Positions 8,880-18,726 of a DNA stretch of 64,000 nucleotides are shown one piece after another (within the stretch, counting starts at the first letter, position 1; every line of letters begins with the position of its first letter). The notes under the pieces were generated by a model, which did not search any database, had not been told where the DNA came from, and saw only the letters and a program-made list of their open reading frames with translations. The DNA lies in contig NZ_JAJSAQ010000001.1 in the NCBI RefSeq assembly GCF_021729075.1, positions 815,997 to 879,996 of the forward strand, in the 5' to 3' direction. The stretch comes from Microbulbifer guangxiensis. Its GTDB lineage: Bacteria; Pseudomonadota; Gammaproteobacteria; Pseudomonadales; Cellvibrionaceae. The position numbers and the translations under genes are program-made.

Positions 8880-9643
8880 CAGATTCCCCCGAGTACCTGC
8901 AGAGACGCGCCTTCTATGACAGTCTGCTGACCATCTATGGCCGCAAGCCGGTCTTGGAAGCGCTGGAGGACCTGTCCCTGCCGGTGCACAAACTGCACCT
9001 GGCCACCAGCAACCGCAGGGACCAGTTGATCGCACGGATGGAGCAGCTGGCCACGGAACGGCAGATCGAGATTGCCCACTGGGACCGCAAGGGCCTGTCG
9101 CGTATTTCCAAGAACGCCCGCCAGGACCAGGGCGTTGCACTGGACCTGGCGCTGCCCCACTACGGCACCGCCGAACGCTTTCTCAAAGAAAATACGAAAG
9201 ACTACGAGCTGCTGGCACTGGATGGCATCACCAATCCACAGAACCTGGGCATGATCATCCGCTCCGCCTGTGCCGGCGGCATCGACGGCATCCTGCTGCC
9301 CCGCAAGGGCTGCGCGCAGATCGATCCGCTGGTGATCAAGGCCAGTACCGGCACCCTGTTCAAGACGCGCATCCTGCGCTGCGAGGCCCTTGCTCCCACA
9401 CTGGAACAGTTCCGGTCCGCCGGTGCTGAGGTATATGGACTCTCTTCCCATGCCGAGCGGCAGCTGTCCGATATCCAGAGCCATGGGCCGAGCATCTTTG
9501 TGCTCGGCAACGAGACGCGCGGGGTCAGCGAGGACGTCGCCAGACAGTGCTCGCGACTGGTCCGCATCCCGATGCAAAACCAGGTCGAGAGCCTCAATGT
9601 GGCCGTCACCGCTGCGCTGATCAGCTTCCGCCACCAGCTGTAG
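8876..9643 (+). CDS. SpoU (TrmH/RlmB) family RNA 2'-O-methyltransferase
   Basis: SPOUT-fold enzymes methylate ribose 2'-OH groups of tRNA or rRNA using S-adenosylmethionine. The three conserved motifs are present: LDGITNPQNLGMIIRSA, IFVLGNETRGVS and IPMQNQVESLNVAVTAALISF. An N-terminal substrate-binding region begins at YGRKPVLEAL. The start is GTG at 8876, overlapping the upstream stop. At 255 residues it fits TrmH/RlmB relatives, but the modified nucleotide cannot be deduced. Confidence 0.9.
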   Translation: MTDSPEYLQRRAFYDSLLTIYGRKPVLEALEDLSLPVHKLHLATSNRRDQLIARMEQLATERQIEIAHWDRKGLSRISKNARQDQGVALDLALPHYGTAERFLKENTKDYELLALDGITNPQNLGMIIRSACAGGIDGILLPRKGCAQIDPLVIKASTGTLFKTRILRCEALAPTLEQFRSAGAEVYGLSSHAERQLSDIQSHGPSIFVLGNETRGVSEDVARQCSRLVRIPMQNQVESLNVAVTAALISFRHQL

Positions 9644-9728
9644 AACCACCGCCGCTACAGCGCGGGTGTCGCGCGCCACCAATGCCAATGCAATTCCCGC
9701 CAAAGACACATTTTTTTGCGCCAGCGAC

Positions 9729-9757
9729 TTGGCGCTGACGCCCAATTGGTCTACATA
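9729..9757 (+). promoter_or_regulatory. Candidate sigma-70 promoter for the OmpA-family gene
   Basis: TTGGCG (9729-9734) and TACATA (9752-9757) are separated by 17 bases. This would give a 5' leader of about 84 bases before the ATG at 9848. It is read by eye only; each hexamer departs from consensus. Confidence 0.4.
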
Positions 9758-9847
9758 AGGCTTGAAACGCTATCCCAACAAAAAGGATTACAGGGAAGTT
9801 GTTGTGCCCTGGCGCCCGGAAGGAATAAAACAAAACAAGGAAGACCC

Positions 9848-10912
9848 ATGCGTCGATTTCTCGCTCACTCGCTCGCCATCTCCACTGCCGTGCTCACCGC
9901 GACCAGCGCCCTGGCAGAGGGGCCGGAGGACGGTTACCTGGACCTGATGCCGTACTTCACCCGGGTCGACAGCGACCGCAATACCGAACTGCAGAACGGC
10001 GGCCTGCGCGCCGCCTATGGCTGGGGCTGGACCGGTCCCTGGTACTCCGAAGTACAGGTGTTCGGTGCCATTCTGGAAACCGAGGACGTCTTCGAGACCG
10101 GGGAGTTCACCGACCAGTCCGACTTCTACATGGCCGGCATCGGCTTCGACACCACCTACCAGTTTGGCGACCGCGACTGGTACACCCCCTACGTCCTCGC
10201 AGGCTTTGGTGCGGTATACGACGACGTCCTTCCCGACGATCAGGACGAAACCAATGCTTTCATCAACGTGGCGGCAGGCCTCACCACCCAGGAGATCTCC
10301 CGCCGGGGCATCCGCCTGCGGGCAGAAGTCCGCTATATGCACGATTTCTTTGAGAACGGCATGAACGACTGGCAGTTTGGCTTCGGCATCAGCATTCCCC
10401 TGCGCTGCCCGCCACCGCCCCCGCCTCCCGTCTATGCAAAAGCTCCCGTCGACCGCGGGCCGGTTGAAGTCAACCTGGTGGACTCCGATGGCGACGGCGT
10501 ACTGGACCGGGACGATCGCTGCCCCGACACCCTGCCCGGCGCCCAGGTGGACAGCGACGGCTGCGTGATCGCCAACCAGACCATCACGCTGGCGGATATC
10601 CACTTCGAAACCGGCTCCAGCAACCTCAAACCCTCCGCACAGGAAGCACTTCTCGATGTCGCGCAGGCGCTGCGCAGCCAGCCCGATACCCGTGCGGAAA
10701 TCGCCGGCCACACCGACAGCCAGGGCAATGATGCCTTTAACCTGCGGCTCTCACAGCAGCGGGCCAACAGTGTGCGCGCCTTCCTGATCCGCAACGGCGT
10801 AGCCGCCGAGCAGTTGTCAGCCAATGGCTACGGCGAGACACAGCCGGTCGCCACCAATGACACGGCCGAGGGACGCGCAGCCAACCGGCGCGTGGAAATG
10901 CGCTTCCGGTAA
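9848..10912 (+). CDS. OmpA-family outer membrane protein
   Basis: This 354-residue porin-like protein tethers the outer membrane to peptidoglycan. A signal peptide ends at ALA before EGPEDGY. An N-terminal eight-stranded barrel domain follows to about residue 185. A proline hinge (PPPPPPPVY) and a calcium-binding TSP3-like stretch (DSDGDGVLDRDDRCPD) lead to the C-terminal OmpA domain with IHFETGSSNLKPSA and the peptidoglycan-binding HTDSQGNDAFNLRLSQQRA. I chose the ATG at 9848 because it opens the signal peptide and follows AAGGAAG. A clear terminator follows the stop. Confidence 0.93.
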   Translation: MRRFLAHSLAISTAVLTATSALAEGPEDGYLDLMPYFTRVDSDRNTELQNGGLRAAYGWGWTGPWYSEVQVFGAILETEDVFETGEFTDQSDFYMAGIGFDTTYQFGDRDWYTPYVLAGFGAVYDDVLPDDQDETNAFINVAAGLTTQEISRRGIRLRAEVRYMHDFFENGMNDWQFGFGISIPLRCPPPPPPPVYAKAPVDRGPVEVNLVDSDGDGVLDRDDRCPDTLPGAQVDSDGCVIANQTITLADIHFETGSSNLKPSAQEALLDVAQALRSQPDTRAEIAGHTDSQGNDAFNLRLSQQRANSVRAFLIRNGVAAEQLSANGYGETQPVATNDTAEGRAANRRVEMRFR

Positions 10913-10948
10913 ATACAGCCCGTTTTCGGGACATTCGCTCCTTCGATT

Positions 10949-10975
10949 ACCCGGCCACTGGCCGGGTATTTTTTG
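10949..10975 (+). terminator. Rho-independent terminator of the OmpA-family gene
   Basis: A perfect 8-bp stem (ACCCGGCC, loop ACT, GGCCGGGT) is followed immediately by ATTTTTTG. It lies 37 bases after the stop codon. Confidence 0.88.
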
Positions 10976-11065
10976 TCTCAGGTATGGCCGGCGGCCACTA
11001 TTCGGGGAATTTCGCGCCGACTTTGTTTTTTTATTCGACAGATAGTGAAGGGGGGACTACGCCGT

Positions 11066-11080
11066 CCACAGAATCTGTGG
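11066..11080. repeat. 15-bp palindrome CCACAGAATCTGTGG
   Basis: Two perfect 7-bp arms flank a single A. It lies inside an AT-rich intergenic stretch and could be a protein-binding site or a small hairpin; there is no gene start close by on either strand. Confidence 0.5.
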
Positions 11081-11475
11081 ATATCTCTGTGAGCAATTGC
11101 CGGGAAAAGGCCGCCAACCCCCATGACACCGTTGTAACCTTAGAGTGAAGAATTTTTAATCAAAGAAATAGTTGCTTAATAATCAATGAGTTAGGCGATC
11201 CTCTAAAACAGTCTTGACAACTATTGAAGCTAAATTCAGCTATTGAAAGGTCCAGTGAGCGCTGTGGAAAGGCTTGCGGAATCAGGCTCAGGAAGTCAAT
11301 GCCCCGCATCAAGCGGAGAGCTCTTTTGGCGCAAAATATTCCGTAAGATGTGCCGGTTTCTGGCCAGACCACGGGTAGGAATATCACCGCTCCCTTTCGC
11401 AGTGATGCCGAAGCACAGGGGCGATGAAGTGCAGAAGCAAGTGAAGCCGGACACAGTACCGGCAGGCGGTGAATT

Positions 11476-11504
11476 GCCCACCGCCGGATCAGCCGGAGGT
11501 GGGC
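11476..11504 (-). terminator. Stem-loop downstream of guaA
   Basis: GCCCACC and GGTGGGC arms, extended by CCGG/CCGG after one mismatch, form a GC-rich hairpin 8 bases past the guaA stop. There is no T-run on the minus strand, so termination is only likely, not shown. Confidence 0.45.
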
Positions 11505-11511
11505 CTGCCAC

Positions 11512-13089
11512 TCACTCCCACTCGATGGTGGCGGGCGGTTTGCTGGAGACGTCGTAGACCACCCGCGAGACATTCTCGATCTCGTTGATGATGCGGTTGG
11601 AAACCTTTTCGATCAGCTCGTACGGCAGGTGCGCCCACCGGGCGGTCATGAAGTCGATGGTTTCCACGGCGCGCAGGGCCACCACGTACTCGTAGCGGCG
11701 ACCGTCGCCGACCACGCCGACGGACTTCACCGGCAGGAATACCACGAACGACTGGCTGGTTTTGTGGTACCAGTCGGCCTTGTGCAGCTCTTCGATAAAG
11801 ATGGCGTCCGCTTCGCGCAGGATATCCGCGTATTCCTTCTTCACCTCGCCGAGAATCCGCACGCCCAGGCCAGGGCCGGGGAAGGGATGGCGGTAAACCA
11901 TGTCGTAGGGGAGGCCCAGCTCCAGGCCGATCTTACGCACCTCGTCCTTGAACAGCTCGCGCAGCGGTTCCACCAGCTCCATTTTCATGTCTTCCGGCAG
12001 GCCACCCACATTGTGGTGTGACTTGATCACGTGAGCCTTGCCGGTCTTGGCGGCGGCGGACTCGATCACGTCCGGGTAGATGGTGCCCTGAGCGAGGTAG
12101 TTCACGTCTTTGAGCTTGGCCGCCTCTTCATCGAAGATCTCGATAAAGGTGTTGCCGATGATCTTGCGCTTGGCTTCCGGCTCGTCCACGCCGGCGAGGC
12201 GGGAGAGGAACTGATCCTCGGCGTCAGCGCGGATTACCTTGACGCCCATATTCTCGGCAAACATCTCCATGACCTGGTCGCCTTCATTCTTGCGCAGCAG
12301 GCCATTATCCACGAAGACACAGGTCAGCTGGTCGCCGATCGCCCGATGCAACAGTGCGGCCACCACAGAGCTGTCCACCCCGCCGGAAAGGCCCAGCAGC
12401 ACTTTGCCGCTGCCCACCTGCTCACGCACTTTGGCGATAGAGTCCTCGATAATGTTGGCCGGCGTCCACAGCTTTTCACAGCCACAGATTTCGATCACGA
12501 AGTGCTCGTAAATACGCATGCCCTGCAGGGTATGGGTGACCTCCGGGTGAAACTGTACGCCGAAGAAGTTTTTCTCCGCGTGGTACATACCGGCGATCGG
12601 GCAGGACGGCGTGGAGGCCATCAACTCGAAGCCCTCAGGCATGGCCACTACTTTGTCCCCGTGGCTCATCCACACGTCCAGCAGCGCGTGGCCGTCGCCG
12701 TCCAGGTGATCCTTGATATCGTGCAGCAGGGCGGAGCTGCCCTCCACTTTCACCTGGGCGTAACCGAATTCACGGATATCACTGCCCTGCACGGCGCCGC
12801 CCAGCTGGTGGGCCATGGTCTGCATGCCGTAGCAAATACCCAGCACGGGCACGCCCAGCTCGAATACCACCTCCGGAGCCCGCGGGGAGCCCTCCTCCGG
12901 GACGGATTCCGGGCCACCGGCGAGGATGATGCCCTGCGGGTTGTACTCGCGGATTTCCTCTTCCGTCATGTCGAAGGCGCGGATTTCGGAGAAGACACCC
13001 AGTTCGCGCACGCGGCGGGCAATCAGCTGTGTGTACTGGGAACCGAAGTCCAGGATCAGGATTCGGCTGGCATGAATATCTTGGGACAT
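11512..13089 (-). CDS. guaA: GMP synthase (glutamine-hydrolysing)
   Basis: GuaA converts XMP, glutamine and ATP to GMP. The N-terminal class I amidotransferase has [18 protein letters not shown] and the catalytic Cys86 in GICYGMQ, with the His-x-Glu partner in FHPEVTHT. The ATP-pyrophosphatase domain follows with the PP-loop LSGGVDSSV. The C-terminal dimerisation domain ends in PPATIEWE. The length of 525 residues matches E. coli. It is the second gene of a guaB-guaA operon, 120 bases after guaB. Confidence 0.97.
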   Translation of the reverse strand: MSQDIHASRILILDFGSQYTQLIARRVRELGVFSEIRAFDMTEEEIREYNPQGIILAGGPESVPEEGSPRAPEVVFELGVPVLGICYGMQTMAHQLGGAVQGSDIREFGYAQVKVEGSSALLHDIKDHLDGDGHALLDVWMSHGDKVVAMPEGFELMASTPSCPIAGMYHAEKNFFGVQFHPEVTHTLQGMRIYEHFVIEICGCEKLWTPANIIEDSIAKVREQVGSGKVLLGLSGGVDSSVVAALLHRAIGDQLTCVFVDNGLLRKNEGDQVMEMFAENMGVKVIRADAEDQFLSRLAGVDEPEAKRKIIGNTFIEIFDEEAAKLKDVNYLAQGTIYPDVIESAAAKTGKAHVIKSHHNVGGLPEDMKMELVEPLRELFKDEVRKIGLELGLPYDMVYRHPFPGPGLGVRILGEVKKEYADILREADAIFIEELHKADWYHKTSQSFVVFLPVKSVGVVGDGRRYEYVVALRAVETIDFMTARWAHLPYELIEKVSNRIINEIENVSRVVYDVSSKPPATIEWE

Positions 13090-13126
13090 GGCTTACTCGG
13101 TCGATCAGGGGTTGTACCCAGAAACT

Positions 13127-13153
13127 GCGAACGGACCCTAAGGGTCCGCTCGC
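13127..13153 (-). promoter_or_regulatory. Stem-loop in the guaB-guaA spacer
   Basis: CGGACCC and GGGTCCG pair across a TAA loop, and the flanking GCG/CGC can extend the stem. It lies between the guaB stop and the guaA start and has no T-run, so it may be a partial terminator, a processing site or an mRNA-stabilising element. Confidence 0.5.
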
Positions 13154-13209
13154 CTACAAATAAACAGATTAGATGCTACCGCGACAGGGCTGTCGTCACG
13201 GCGCTGCCA

Positions 13210-14697
13210 TCAACGGCCGCCGATGGGATAGTTCGGCGCTTCCTTGGTGATGGTCACGTCGTGCACATGGGACTCGCCCATACCGGCCGAGGTAACCCGC
13301 ACAAACTCAGGGCGGGTACGCATGGTTTCGATCGTCGAGCTACCGGTATAACCCATGGCGGAACGCAGGCCACCCATCATCTGGTGCACGATAGCGGCAA
13401 TGGGCCCCTTGTACGGCACACGTCCCTCGATGCCCTCCGGCACCAGCTTCTCTGCGCCCTTGCTGGCATCCTGGAAGTAGCGGTCGGAGGAACCCTGGGT
13501 GCGTGACATGGCGCCCAGGGAGCCCATGCCGCGATAGGATTTGTAGGTACGGCCCTGGTACAGCTCCACCTCGCCCGGCGCCTCTTCGGTACCGGCGAAC
13601 ATGGAGCCCATCATCACGGAGCTGGCACCGGCGACGATGGCCTTGGCGATATCACCGGAGAAACGGATGCCGCCGTCGGCGATCAGGGGGATATCGGTGC
13701 CTTCCAGCGCCTTGGCCACCTCGGCGATGGCGCTGATCTGGGGTACACCGACACCGCTGACGATCCGGGTAGTACAGATAGAGCCGGGGCCAATGCCTAC
13801 TTTGACTGCATCTGCACCCGCTTCCATCAGCGCCCTGGCTGCTTCTGCAGTGGCGATGTTGCCACCGATCACGTCCACCTGGGGATGCATCTCCTTGATG
13901 CGGCGCACACGCTCGATCACGTTGCGGGAATGGCCGTGGGCCGTATCCACCACCAGCACATCGACGCCGGCCTCAACCAGTGCGGCCACGCGGTCATCGG
14001 TGTCGGGGCTGGTACCCACGGACGCACCGACACGCAGACGGCCGTCGGCATCTTTACAGGAATTCGGGTACTGCTCCGCCTTGTTGAAATCCTTGACCGT
14101 GATCAGGCCGCGCAGCTCGAGGTCATTGTTGACCACCAGCACTTTCTCGATACGGTGCTTATGCAGCAGTTCCTGAACCTTGTCGGGGGCGGCGCCCTCC
14201 TTCACGGTTACCAGGCGCTCGCTGGGGGTCATAATGCTGGCGACCGTCGCATCCAGGTCGGTCTGGAAACGCACATCGCGGCTGGTCACGATCCCCACCA
14301 GGTTACCCTTTTCCATGACCGGCACGCCGGAGATGTTGTGGTGGGTGGTCAGGGCGATCAGTTCGCGCACCGAGGCATTGGACTCGATGGTGATCGGGTC
14401 CTTGACCACGCCGGCCTCGAACTTCTTGACCGCGCGCACTGCCAGCGCCTGATCCTCGATCGACATGCTCTTGTGGATGATACCGATACCGCCTTCCTGG
14501 GCCAGGGCAATGGCCAGGCGCGACTCGGTCACGGTATCCATGGCAGCGGATACCAGGGGAATATTCAGGGAAATGTTGCGAGACAGCTTGGTCTTCAGGG
14601 AAACATCCTTCGCGGTCACCTCGGAATAGCCGGGGACCAGCAGGACGTCGTCAAAAGTGAGAGCTTCGCGCGCAATGCGCAGACCGGATTCAGACAT
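13210..14697 (-). CDS. guaB: Inosine-5'-monophosphate dehydrogenase
   Basis: GuaB oxidises IMP to XMP with NAD+, the committed step of guanine nucleotide synthesis. It shows [14 protein letters not shown] near the start, two CBS domains at about residues 95-205 as an insertion in the TIM barrel, the catalytic Cys loop [15 protein letters not shown], and the flap region around [11 protein letters not shown] chose the ATG at 14697 (495 residues). A GTG two codons upstream (14703) sits closer to the GAGG and is an alternative start. The gene diverges from xseA, as in E. coli and Pseudomonas. Confidence 0.96.
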   Translation of the reverse strand: MSESGLRIAREALTFDDVLLVPGYSEVTAKDVSLKTKLSRNISLNIPLVSAAMDTVTESRLAIALAQEGGIGIIHKSMSIEDQALAVRAVKKFEAGVVKDPITIESNASVRELIALTTHHNISGVPVMEKGNLVGIVTSRDVRFQTDLDATVASIMTPSERLVTVKEGAAPDKVQELLHKHRIEKVLVVNNDLELRGLITVKDFNKAEQYPNSCKDADGRLRVGASVGTSPDTDDRVAALVEAGVDVLVVDTAHGHSRNVIERVRRIKEMHPQVDVIGGNIATAEAARALMEAGADAVKVGIGPGSICTTRIVSGVGVPQISAIAEVAKALEGTDIPLIADGGIRFSGDIAKAIVAGASSVMMGSMFAGTEEAPGEVELYQGRTYKSYRGMGSLGAMSRTQGSSDRYFQDASKGAEKLVPEGIEGRVPYKGPIAAIVHQMMGGLRSAMGYTGSSTIETMRTRPEFVRVTSAGMGESHVHDVTITKEAPNYPIGGR

Positions 14698-14739
14698 GGA
14701 CACTCAAACCTCGAAAGTGCGGGATTGGGTATCGGCGCG

Positions 14740-14768
14740 ATTATAGCCGCAAGTTCCCGGGCAACGAA
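14740..14768 (-). promoter_or_regulatory. Promoter of the guaBA operon
   Basis: On the minus strand a perfect TATAAT (14740-14745) lies about 36-40 bases upstream of the guaB start. The -35 at 17-base spacing is a poor TTCGTT. The position, directly in front of guaB and divergent from xseA, supports it. Confidence 0.6.
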
Positions 14769-14881
14769 AGCCCATTTTTGCTCCATTCCGCACCGGTCTG
14801 GCGGCGCGACTGGCACAGCCCTTTACCTCAATTGCGGATAATGGAATATTGGCCCACCCAATTGATCCGTGCGAGTCAGAA

Positions 14882-16222
14882 ATGCCATCGACCCCGCCCA
14901 GCTCCGGCCCCCAGCGCAGTGTCCTGTCGGTCAGCGACCTCAACCGGGAGGTCAAGCACCTGCTCGAAAGCAGTGTGCCGCTGCTGTGGATCAGCGGGGA
15001 GATCTCCAACTTCGCAGCGCCCAGCTCCGGACACTGGTACTTCACTCTCAAGGATTCCCGCGCCCAGGTGCGCTGCGCCATGTTCCGGGGCCGCAACCGC
15101 AGTGTGCGCTTCCGGCCCGAGAACGGTCGCGAGGTGCTGATCCGGGCCCGGGTCAGCCTCTATGAGGGCCGCGGCGAGTTCCAGCTGATCGTTGAGCACA
15201 TGGAAGAAGCGGGCCTGGGTGCCCTGATGCGCCAGCTGGAAGTCTTGAAGGCCAGGCTGCAGGCTGAGGGCCTGTTCGACCCGGCGCGCAAGAAGCCGCT
15301 GCCCTACCTGCCCGCCAATATCGGCATTGTCACCTCCCCCACCGGTGCCGCCGTCCGCGACATGATCCAGGTGCTGGGACGGCGCTATCCTGCTGCCGAC
15401 ATCGAATTGTGGCCGGTGCAGGTGCAGGGCCAGGGAGCTGCCGAGCAGATCGCCGATGCCATCCGCAAGGCGGGCCGGTCCGGACGCCATGACCTGCTGA
15501 TAGTTGGCCGCGGTGGCGGCTCCCTCGAGGACCTGTGGGCCTTCAACGAGGAAATCGTCGCCCGCGCCCTGGCCGAATGCCCGGTTCCCACCATTTCAGC
15601 CGTGGGCCACGAGACCGATACCACCATCGCGGATCTGGTGGCGGACCTGCGCGCACCGACACCATCGGCCGCAGCAGAGATCGCCAGCGCCAATGCGGCC
15701 GAATTGCTGGCGACCTTCAACGAAATCCGCCAGCGCCTGCACCGCGGATTGCAACTGCAGCTACGACACCTGCGCCAGCAGGTACAGCTGACCGGCAACC
15801 GTATCCGCCATCCGCGGGAACAGCTGCAGAACCGCGCCCAGCGCTTGGATCACCTTGAGCTTCGCCTCAAGGGGGCGATGAGGCAGGGCCAGCAGAATCG
15901 CCGCCGGCAATTACAGCTGGTCACCAGCGCCTTTGCCCATGTGCATCCGGAGCGGGAGCTACGCAACCGCCAACAGCAGCTGGCATCGCTTAATGAACGG
16001 TTGCAACGGGATATCCGCTTGCAGCTCGAACGGCGCGGCGAGCGACTGTCGCACCACGCTCAGCTGCTGCACAACGTGAGCCCCCTTGCCGTGCTGGAAC
16101 GCGGCTATGCCATTGTCCGTGACGAAAAGCAGCAGGTCATCAAGCGAGCGGATGCCGTCCGCCCGGGCCAGCGAATCTACGCGAAACTGGCGGATGGCGA
16201 ACTGTCAGCGACAGTGGACTAG
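14882..16222 (+). CDS. xseA: Exodeoxyribonuclease VII large subunit
   Basis: XseA is the large, catalytic subunit of the single-strand exonuclease VII. An OB-fold DNA-binding domain spans about residues 15-110 (LSVSDLNREVKHLLE, LWISGEISNF). The nuclease core carries GIVTSPTGAAVRDM, LIVGRGGGSLEDLWAFNEE and PTISAVGHETDTTIADLVADLRAPTPSAAAE. A long coiled coil follows. The ATG at 14882 gives 446 residues, close to the usual 450; an upstream in-frame TTG at 14849 is less likely. Confidence 0.95.
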   Translation: MPSTPPSSGPQRSVLSVSDLNREVKHLLESSVPLLWISGEISNFAAPSSGHWYFTLKDSRAQVRCAMFRGRNRSVRFRPENGREVLIRARVSLYEGRGEFQLIVEHMEEAGLGALMRQLEVLKARLQAEGLFDPARKKPLPYLPANIGIVTSPTGAAVRDMIQVLGRRYPAADIELWPVQVQGQGAAEQIADAIRKAGRSGRHDLLIVGRGGGSLEDLWAFNEEIVARALAECPVPTISAVGHETDTTIADLVADLRAPTPSAAAEIASANAAELLATFNEIRQRLHRGLQLQLRHLRQQVQLTGNRIRHPREQLQNRAQRLDHLELRLKGAMRQGQQNRRRQLQLVTSAFAHVHPERELRNRQQQLASLNERLQRDIRLQLERRGERLSHHAQLLHNVSPLAVLERGYAIVRDEKQQVIKRADAVRPGQRIYAKLADGELSATVD

Positions 16223-16408
16223 CCTCACCCACCGGGCCCGGCTCCCAGACACCGGGTCGCAGGGCCAAACCCGCCACACTACTCTTTGTGTCTACTGATA
16301 GGCCGCCGCATCTGATCCACGCCATCCAGAGTCCGGTGCGCCGCCAGCAATTTTCAACACCGTTACCGTCGGACCGCTGGTTCGGTTGTGAAGGTACGGG
16401 AGTTTCCT

Positions 16409-18694
16409 ATGGGTACTGTCAATCCCAGCCGGATAGCCAGTCGTCCTCACCAGCTTTTCCTGACGATGCTCCCGGCACTGCTTGTGGCCGCTCTTATAGC
16501 CTGTGGTGAGAAAGAGACCGGGGAAGCGGGTTCCGCTCGCAGCTTGCCACGAGATGACTCCCCCGCGCGAGATCTCGCTGAGATTCAGGAAAGTGGCGTT
16601 ATACGCTTCGTGCGCTTCGAAGAAGACACGCTGGGCATGTTGCCAAGAACAGAAATAGTCAGCCAGAGCAACCTCCAGCTGGCCCGGCGACTGGCAGAAC
16701 GGCTCGGTGTCAAAGCACATTTTCTTGTTGCCGTCACTCCCCAGCAGGCTATGGAGATGGTTGTCAGCGGCAAAGCCGATGTCATCGCTGACAACTTTGG
16801 CGCGACCGAAGAGCGCGACGAGCTTCTCGGCCTGACCGAACCGCTGCAGCAAACCGAGGAAGTCCTGGTCACCGGCAAAAACGGGCCGGACATCAGCAAC
16901 ATCAACGCGCTGAAGGATATCGAAATCGCGGTCCTCGCTGACAGCCTGCCAGCGGAGAGGATCAACCGATTTGCCAGGGAAAACCCGTCTGCGAATATCA
17001 CCGTGCGTGAAATGCCCACAAGGAAGCTGTGGCCGGCGCTGCTGAACTCACTGGATGACGAGGAGCCAATCGTCACTTTGATGCCCCGCAACTGGGCCGA
17101 TACCCTGGCCAGTCTTCGCGACAACGTCAAGATCGGTGACAGTCTCGGAGAGCCGGTCGCTGTGGTCTGGGCTGTCAGGAAAGATGCAACACAGCTGAAA
17201 ACACGCATCAACAACTTCCTGACCAGAACACTGGTGACCACTACGCCAGTGCGGGACTCCGACTGGAACAGCATCAAGAAGTCCGGCGTTCTGCGTCTTG
17301 CCACTCACAATGGACCCGGCTACCTACTATGGAAAGGCGTGCACTATGGGCTGGACTATGAACTGGTAAGCCGATTTGCCAAAGACAATCAACTGGAGCT
17401 GGAGGTAATCGTCGTACCGGAGAAAATGGATCTGACCGAATTGCTCGAATCCGGCCAAGCTGATATTGCTGCAGCGGTCACGACGATGACGGAAAGCCGC
17501 CGCAAACAGGGAGTGAAATTCACGACTCCGATACTCGCTACCGCTCAGCGAGTTGTTAGTAACAGGAATTCAGCCCCGATCGAAAGGCTGCGGGATCTGG
17601 ACGGTCGAACCCTGACCGTTCAGGCAAACTCCGCCTTTGTCGACACAGCCAAAAAACTGCGCAAGCAAGGTATTGACGTCAAGGTTGAAGTCGCTCCTCA
17701 GGATCTATCGTTCGGTGACATCCTCAGCGGTGTTTCCAGTGGTGAGTTCGACGCAACGCTCGAGGACAGCAACCTGGCCGGCCTGCAATCCGCTCTTCAC
17801 CCGAACCTGGTGGCCGGCGCGGTAGTCACCGAACCACTACCCCAGGGATGGATGGTGGCGCAGGGCAACGACAGTCTGCTCAAGCGGGCCAATCAGTTCC
17901 TCCGGTCATTTCTCTCGATAAAAGAGAACCGGGCCATGGTGGAGAATTATTTCAGGCCCAACCCCCGACTGCTTGCCAAAGCACAGACGAGGATTCAACC
18001 AGGGGGACCATTGTCACCCTACGACGACCTGGTAAAGCGGTTTGCACTGGAGCATGACCTCGACTGGCGCCTGGTGGTGGCCCAGATGTGGCATGAAAGC
18101 AACTTTGAGCCGAATGCCGAGTCGCATGTGGGCGCCCAGGGTTTAATGCAGGTCATGCCGAGAACCGCCCAGGAGATGGGATTCAAGCCCCCCCTGTTCG
18201 ATCCCGAGGATTCATTACATGCGGGAACCAAGTACCTCAACCGGGTAAGAGAGCGTCTCGACGAGGATCTGCCGGCCGATGAAAAGCTGTGGTTCGCGCT
18301 GGCCGCCTACAACGCCGGTATCGGGCACTTGCAGGACGCCAGAGTGCTGGCAACGAAACTGGGATTGGACCCGGACCGGTGGTTCGACAATGTGGAAGTC
18401 GCCATGCTGAAACTGTCCGAGCCACGCTACTTCGAACAGGCGCGTTACGGATATGCCCGCGGTGAGGAGCCAGTACTCTACGTCCGCCGCATCAGGGATC
18501 TGTATCGAACCTACACCCAGATCCGGTCTGGCGACATCAGTCACACCGGGGGCAAGCCCGAGGGGCCTGCAGCCTTCACAGCCCGCCGCCTGTCCGCTGG
18601 TATACCCGCCAGCACAGACCCGGGCATTCAGCAAAAGGGGCTCACCATAAGTGGTGAACCACCCGCTCCACCGGCTGGGGCGCACTCACCTTAA
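16409..18694 (+). CDS. MltF-like lipoprotein: two solute-binding domains plus lytic transglycosylase (paralogue 1)
   Basis: The protein is predicted to sit in the outer membrane facing the periplasm and cleave peptidoglycan glycan strands. The signal peptide ends in the lipobox IAC with lipidated Cys32. Unlike MltF, which has one family-3 solute-binding domain, this 761-residue protein has two: residues ~57-284 and ~285-535, each opening with a SGVIRF/SGVLRL-type strand. The SLT domain (~540-690) has the catalytic Glu563 in HESNF and the motifs GAQGLMQVMP and AYNAGIGH. The ATG at 16409 is preceded by GGGAG at good spacing. A second paralogue follows after 32 bases. Confidence 0.87.
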   Translation: MGTVNPSRIASRPHQLFLTMLPALLVAALIACGEKETGEAGSARSLPRDDSPARDLAEIQESGVIRFVRFEEDTLGMLPRTEIVSQSNLQLARRLAERLGVKAHFLVAVTPQQAMEMVVSGKADVIADNFGATEERDELLGLTEPLQQTEEVLVTGKNGPDISNINALKDIEIAVLADSLPAERINRFARENPSANITVREMPTRKLWPALLNSLDDEEPIVTLMPRNWADTLASLRDNVKIGDSLGEPVAVVWAVRKDATQLKTRINNFLTRTLVTTTPVRDSDWNSIKKSGVLRLATHNGPGYLLWKGVHYGLDYELVSRFAKDNQLELEVIVVPEKMDLTELLESGQADIAAAVTTMTESRRKQGVKFTTPILATAQRVVSNRNSAPIERLRDLDGRTLTVQANSAFVDTAKKLRKQGIDVKVEVAPQDLSFGDILSGVSSGEFDATLEDSNLAGLQSALHPNLVAGAVVTEPLPQGWMVAQGNDSLLKRANQFLRSFLSIKENRAMVENYFRPNPRLLAKAQTRIQPGGPLSPYDDLVKRFALEHDLDWRLVVAQMWHESNFEPNAESHVGAQGLMQVMPRTAQEMGFKPPLFDPEDSLHAGTKYLNRVRERLDEDLPADEKLWFALAAYNAGIGHLQDARVLATKLGLDPDRWFDNVEVAMLKLSEPRYFEQARYGYARGEEPVLYVRRIRDLYRTYTQIRSGDISHTGGKPEGPAAFTARRLSAGIPASTDPGIQQKGLTISGEPPAPPAGAHSP

Positions 18695-18726
18695 GATAAA
18701 GCCCGTGAAGGTTGCCGGAGTTAGAT

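Larger units (their letters stand above)
10976..11511. other. Gene-free interval, locally AT-rich, between ompA-like gene and guaA
   Basis: No convincing gene is seen in about 535 bases. The part from about 11010 to 11260 is clearly richer in A and T than its surroundings. It contains the palindrome CCACAGAATCTGTGG (11066-11080). The right part holds the stem-loop downstream of guaA (11476-11504). Open frames here have poor codon character and no ribosome sites. Confidence 0.6.

Noticed and set aside
9700-9745. Terminator after the SpoU methyltransferase gene from a T-run and GCGCCA/TGGCGC arms
   Set aside because: The T-run precedes the hairpin on the plus strand and is followed by no T-run, so the geometry does not fit on either strand.
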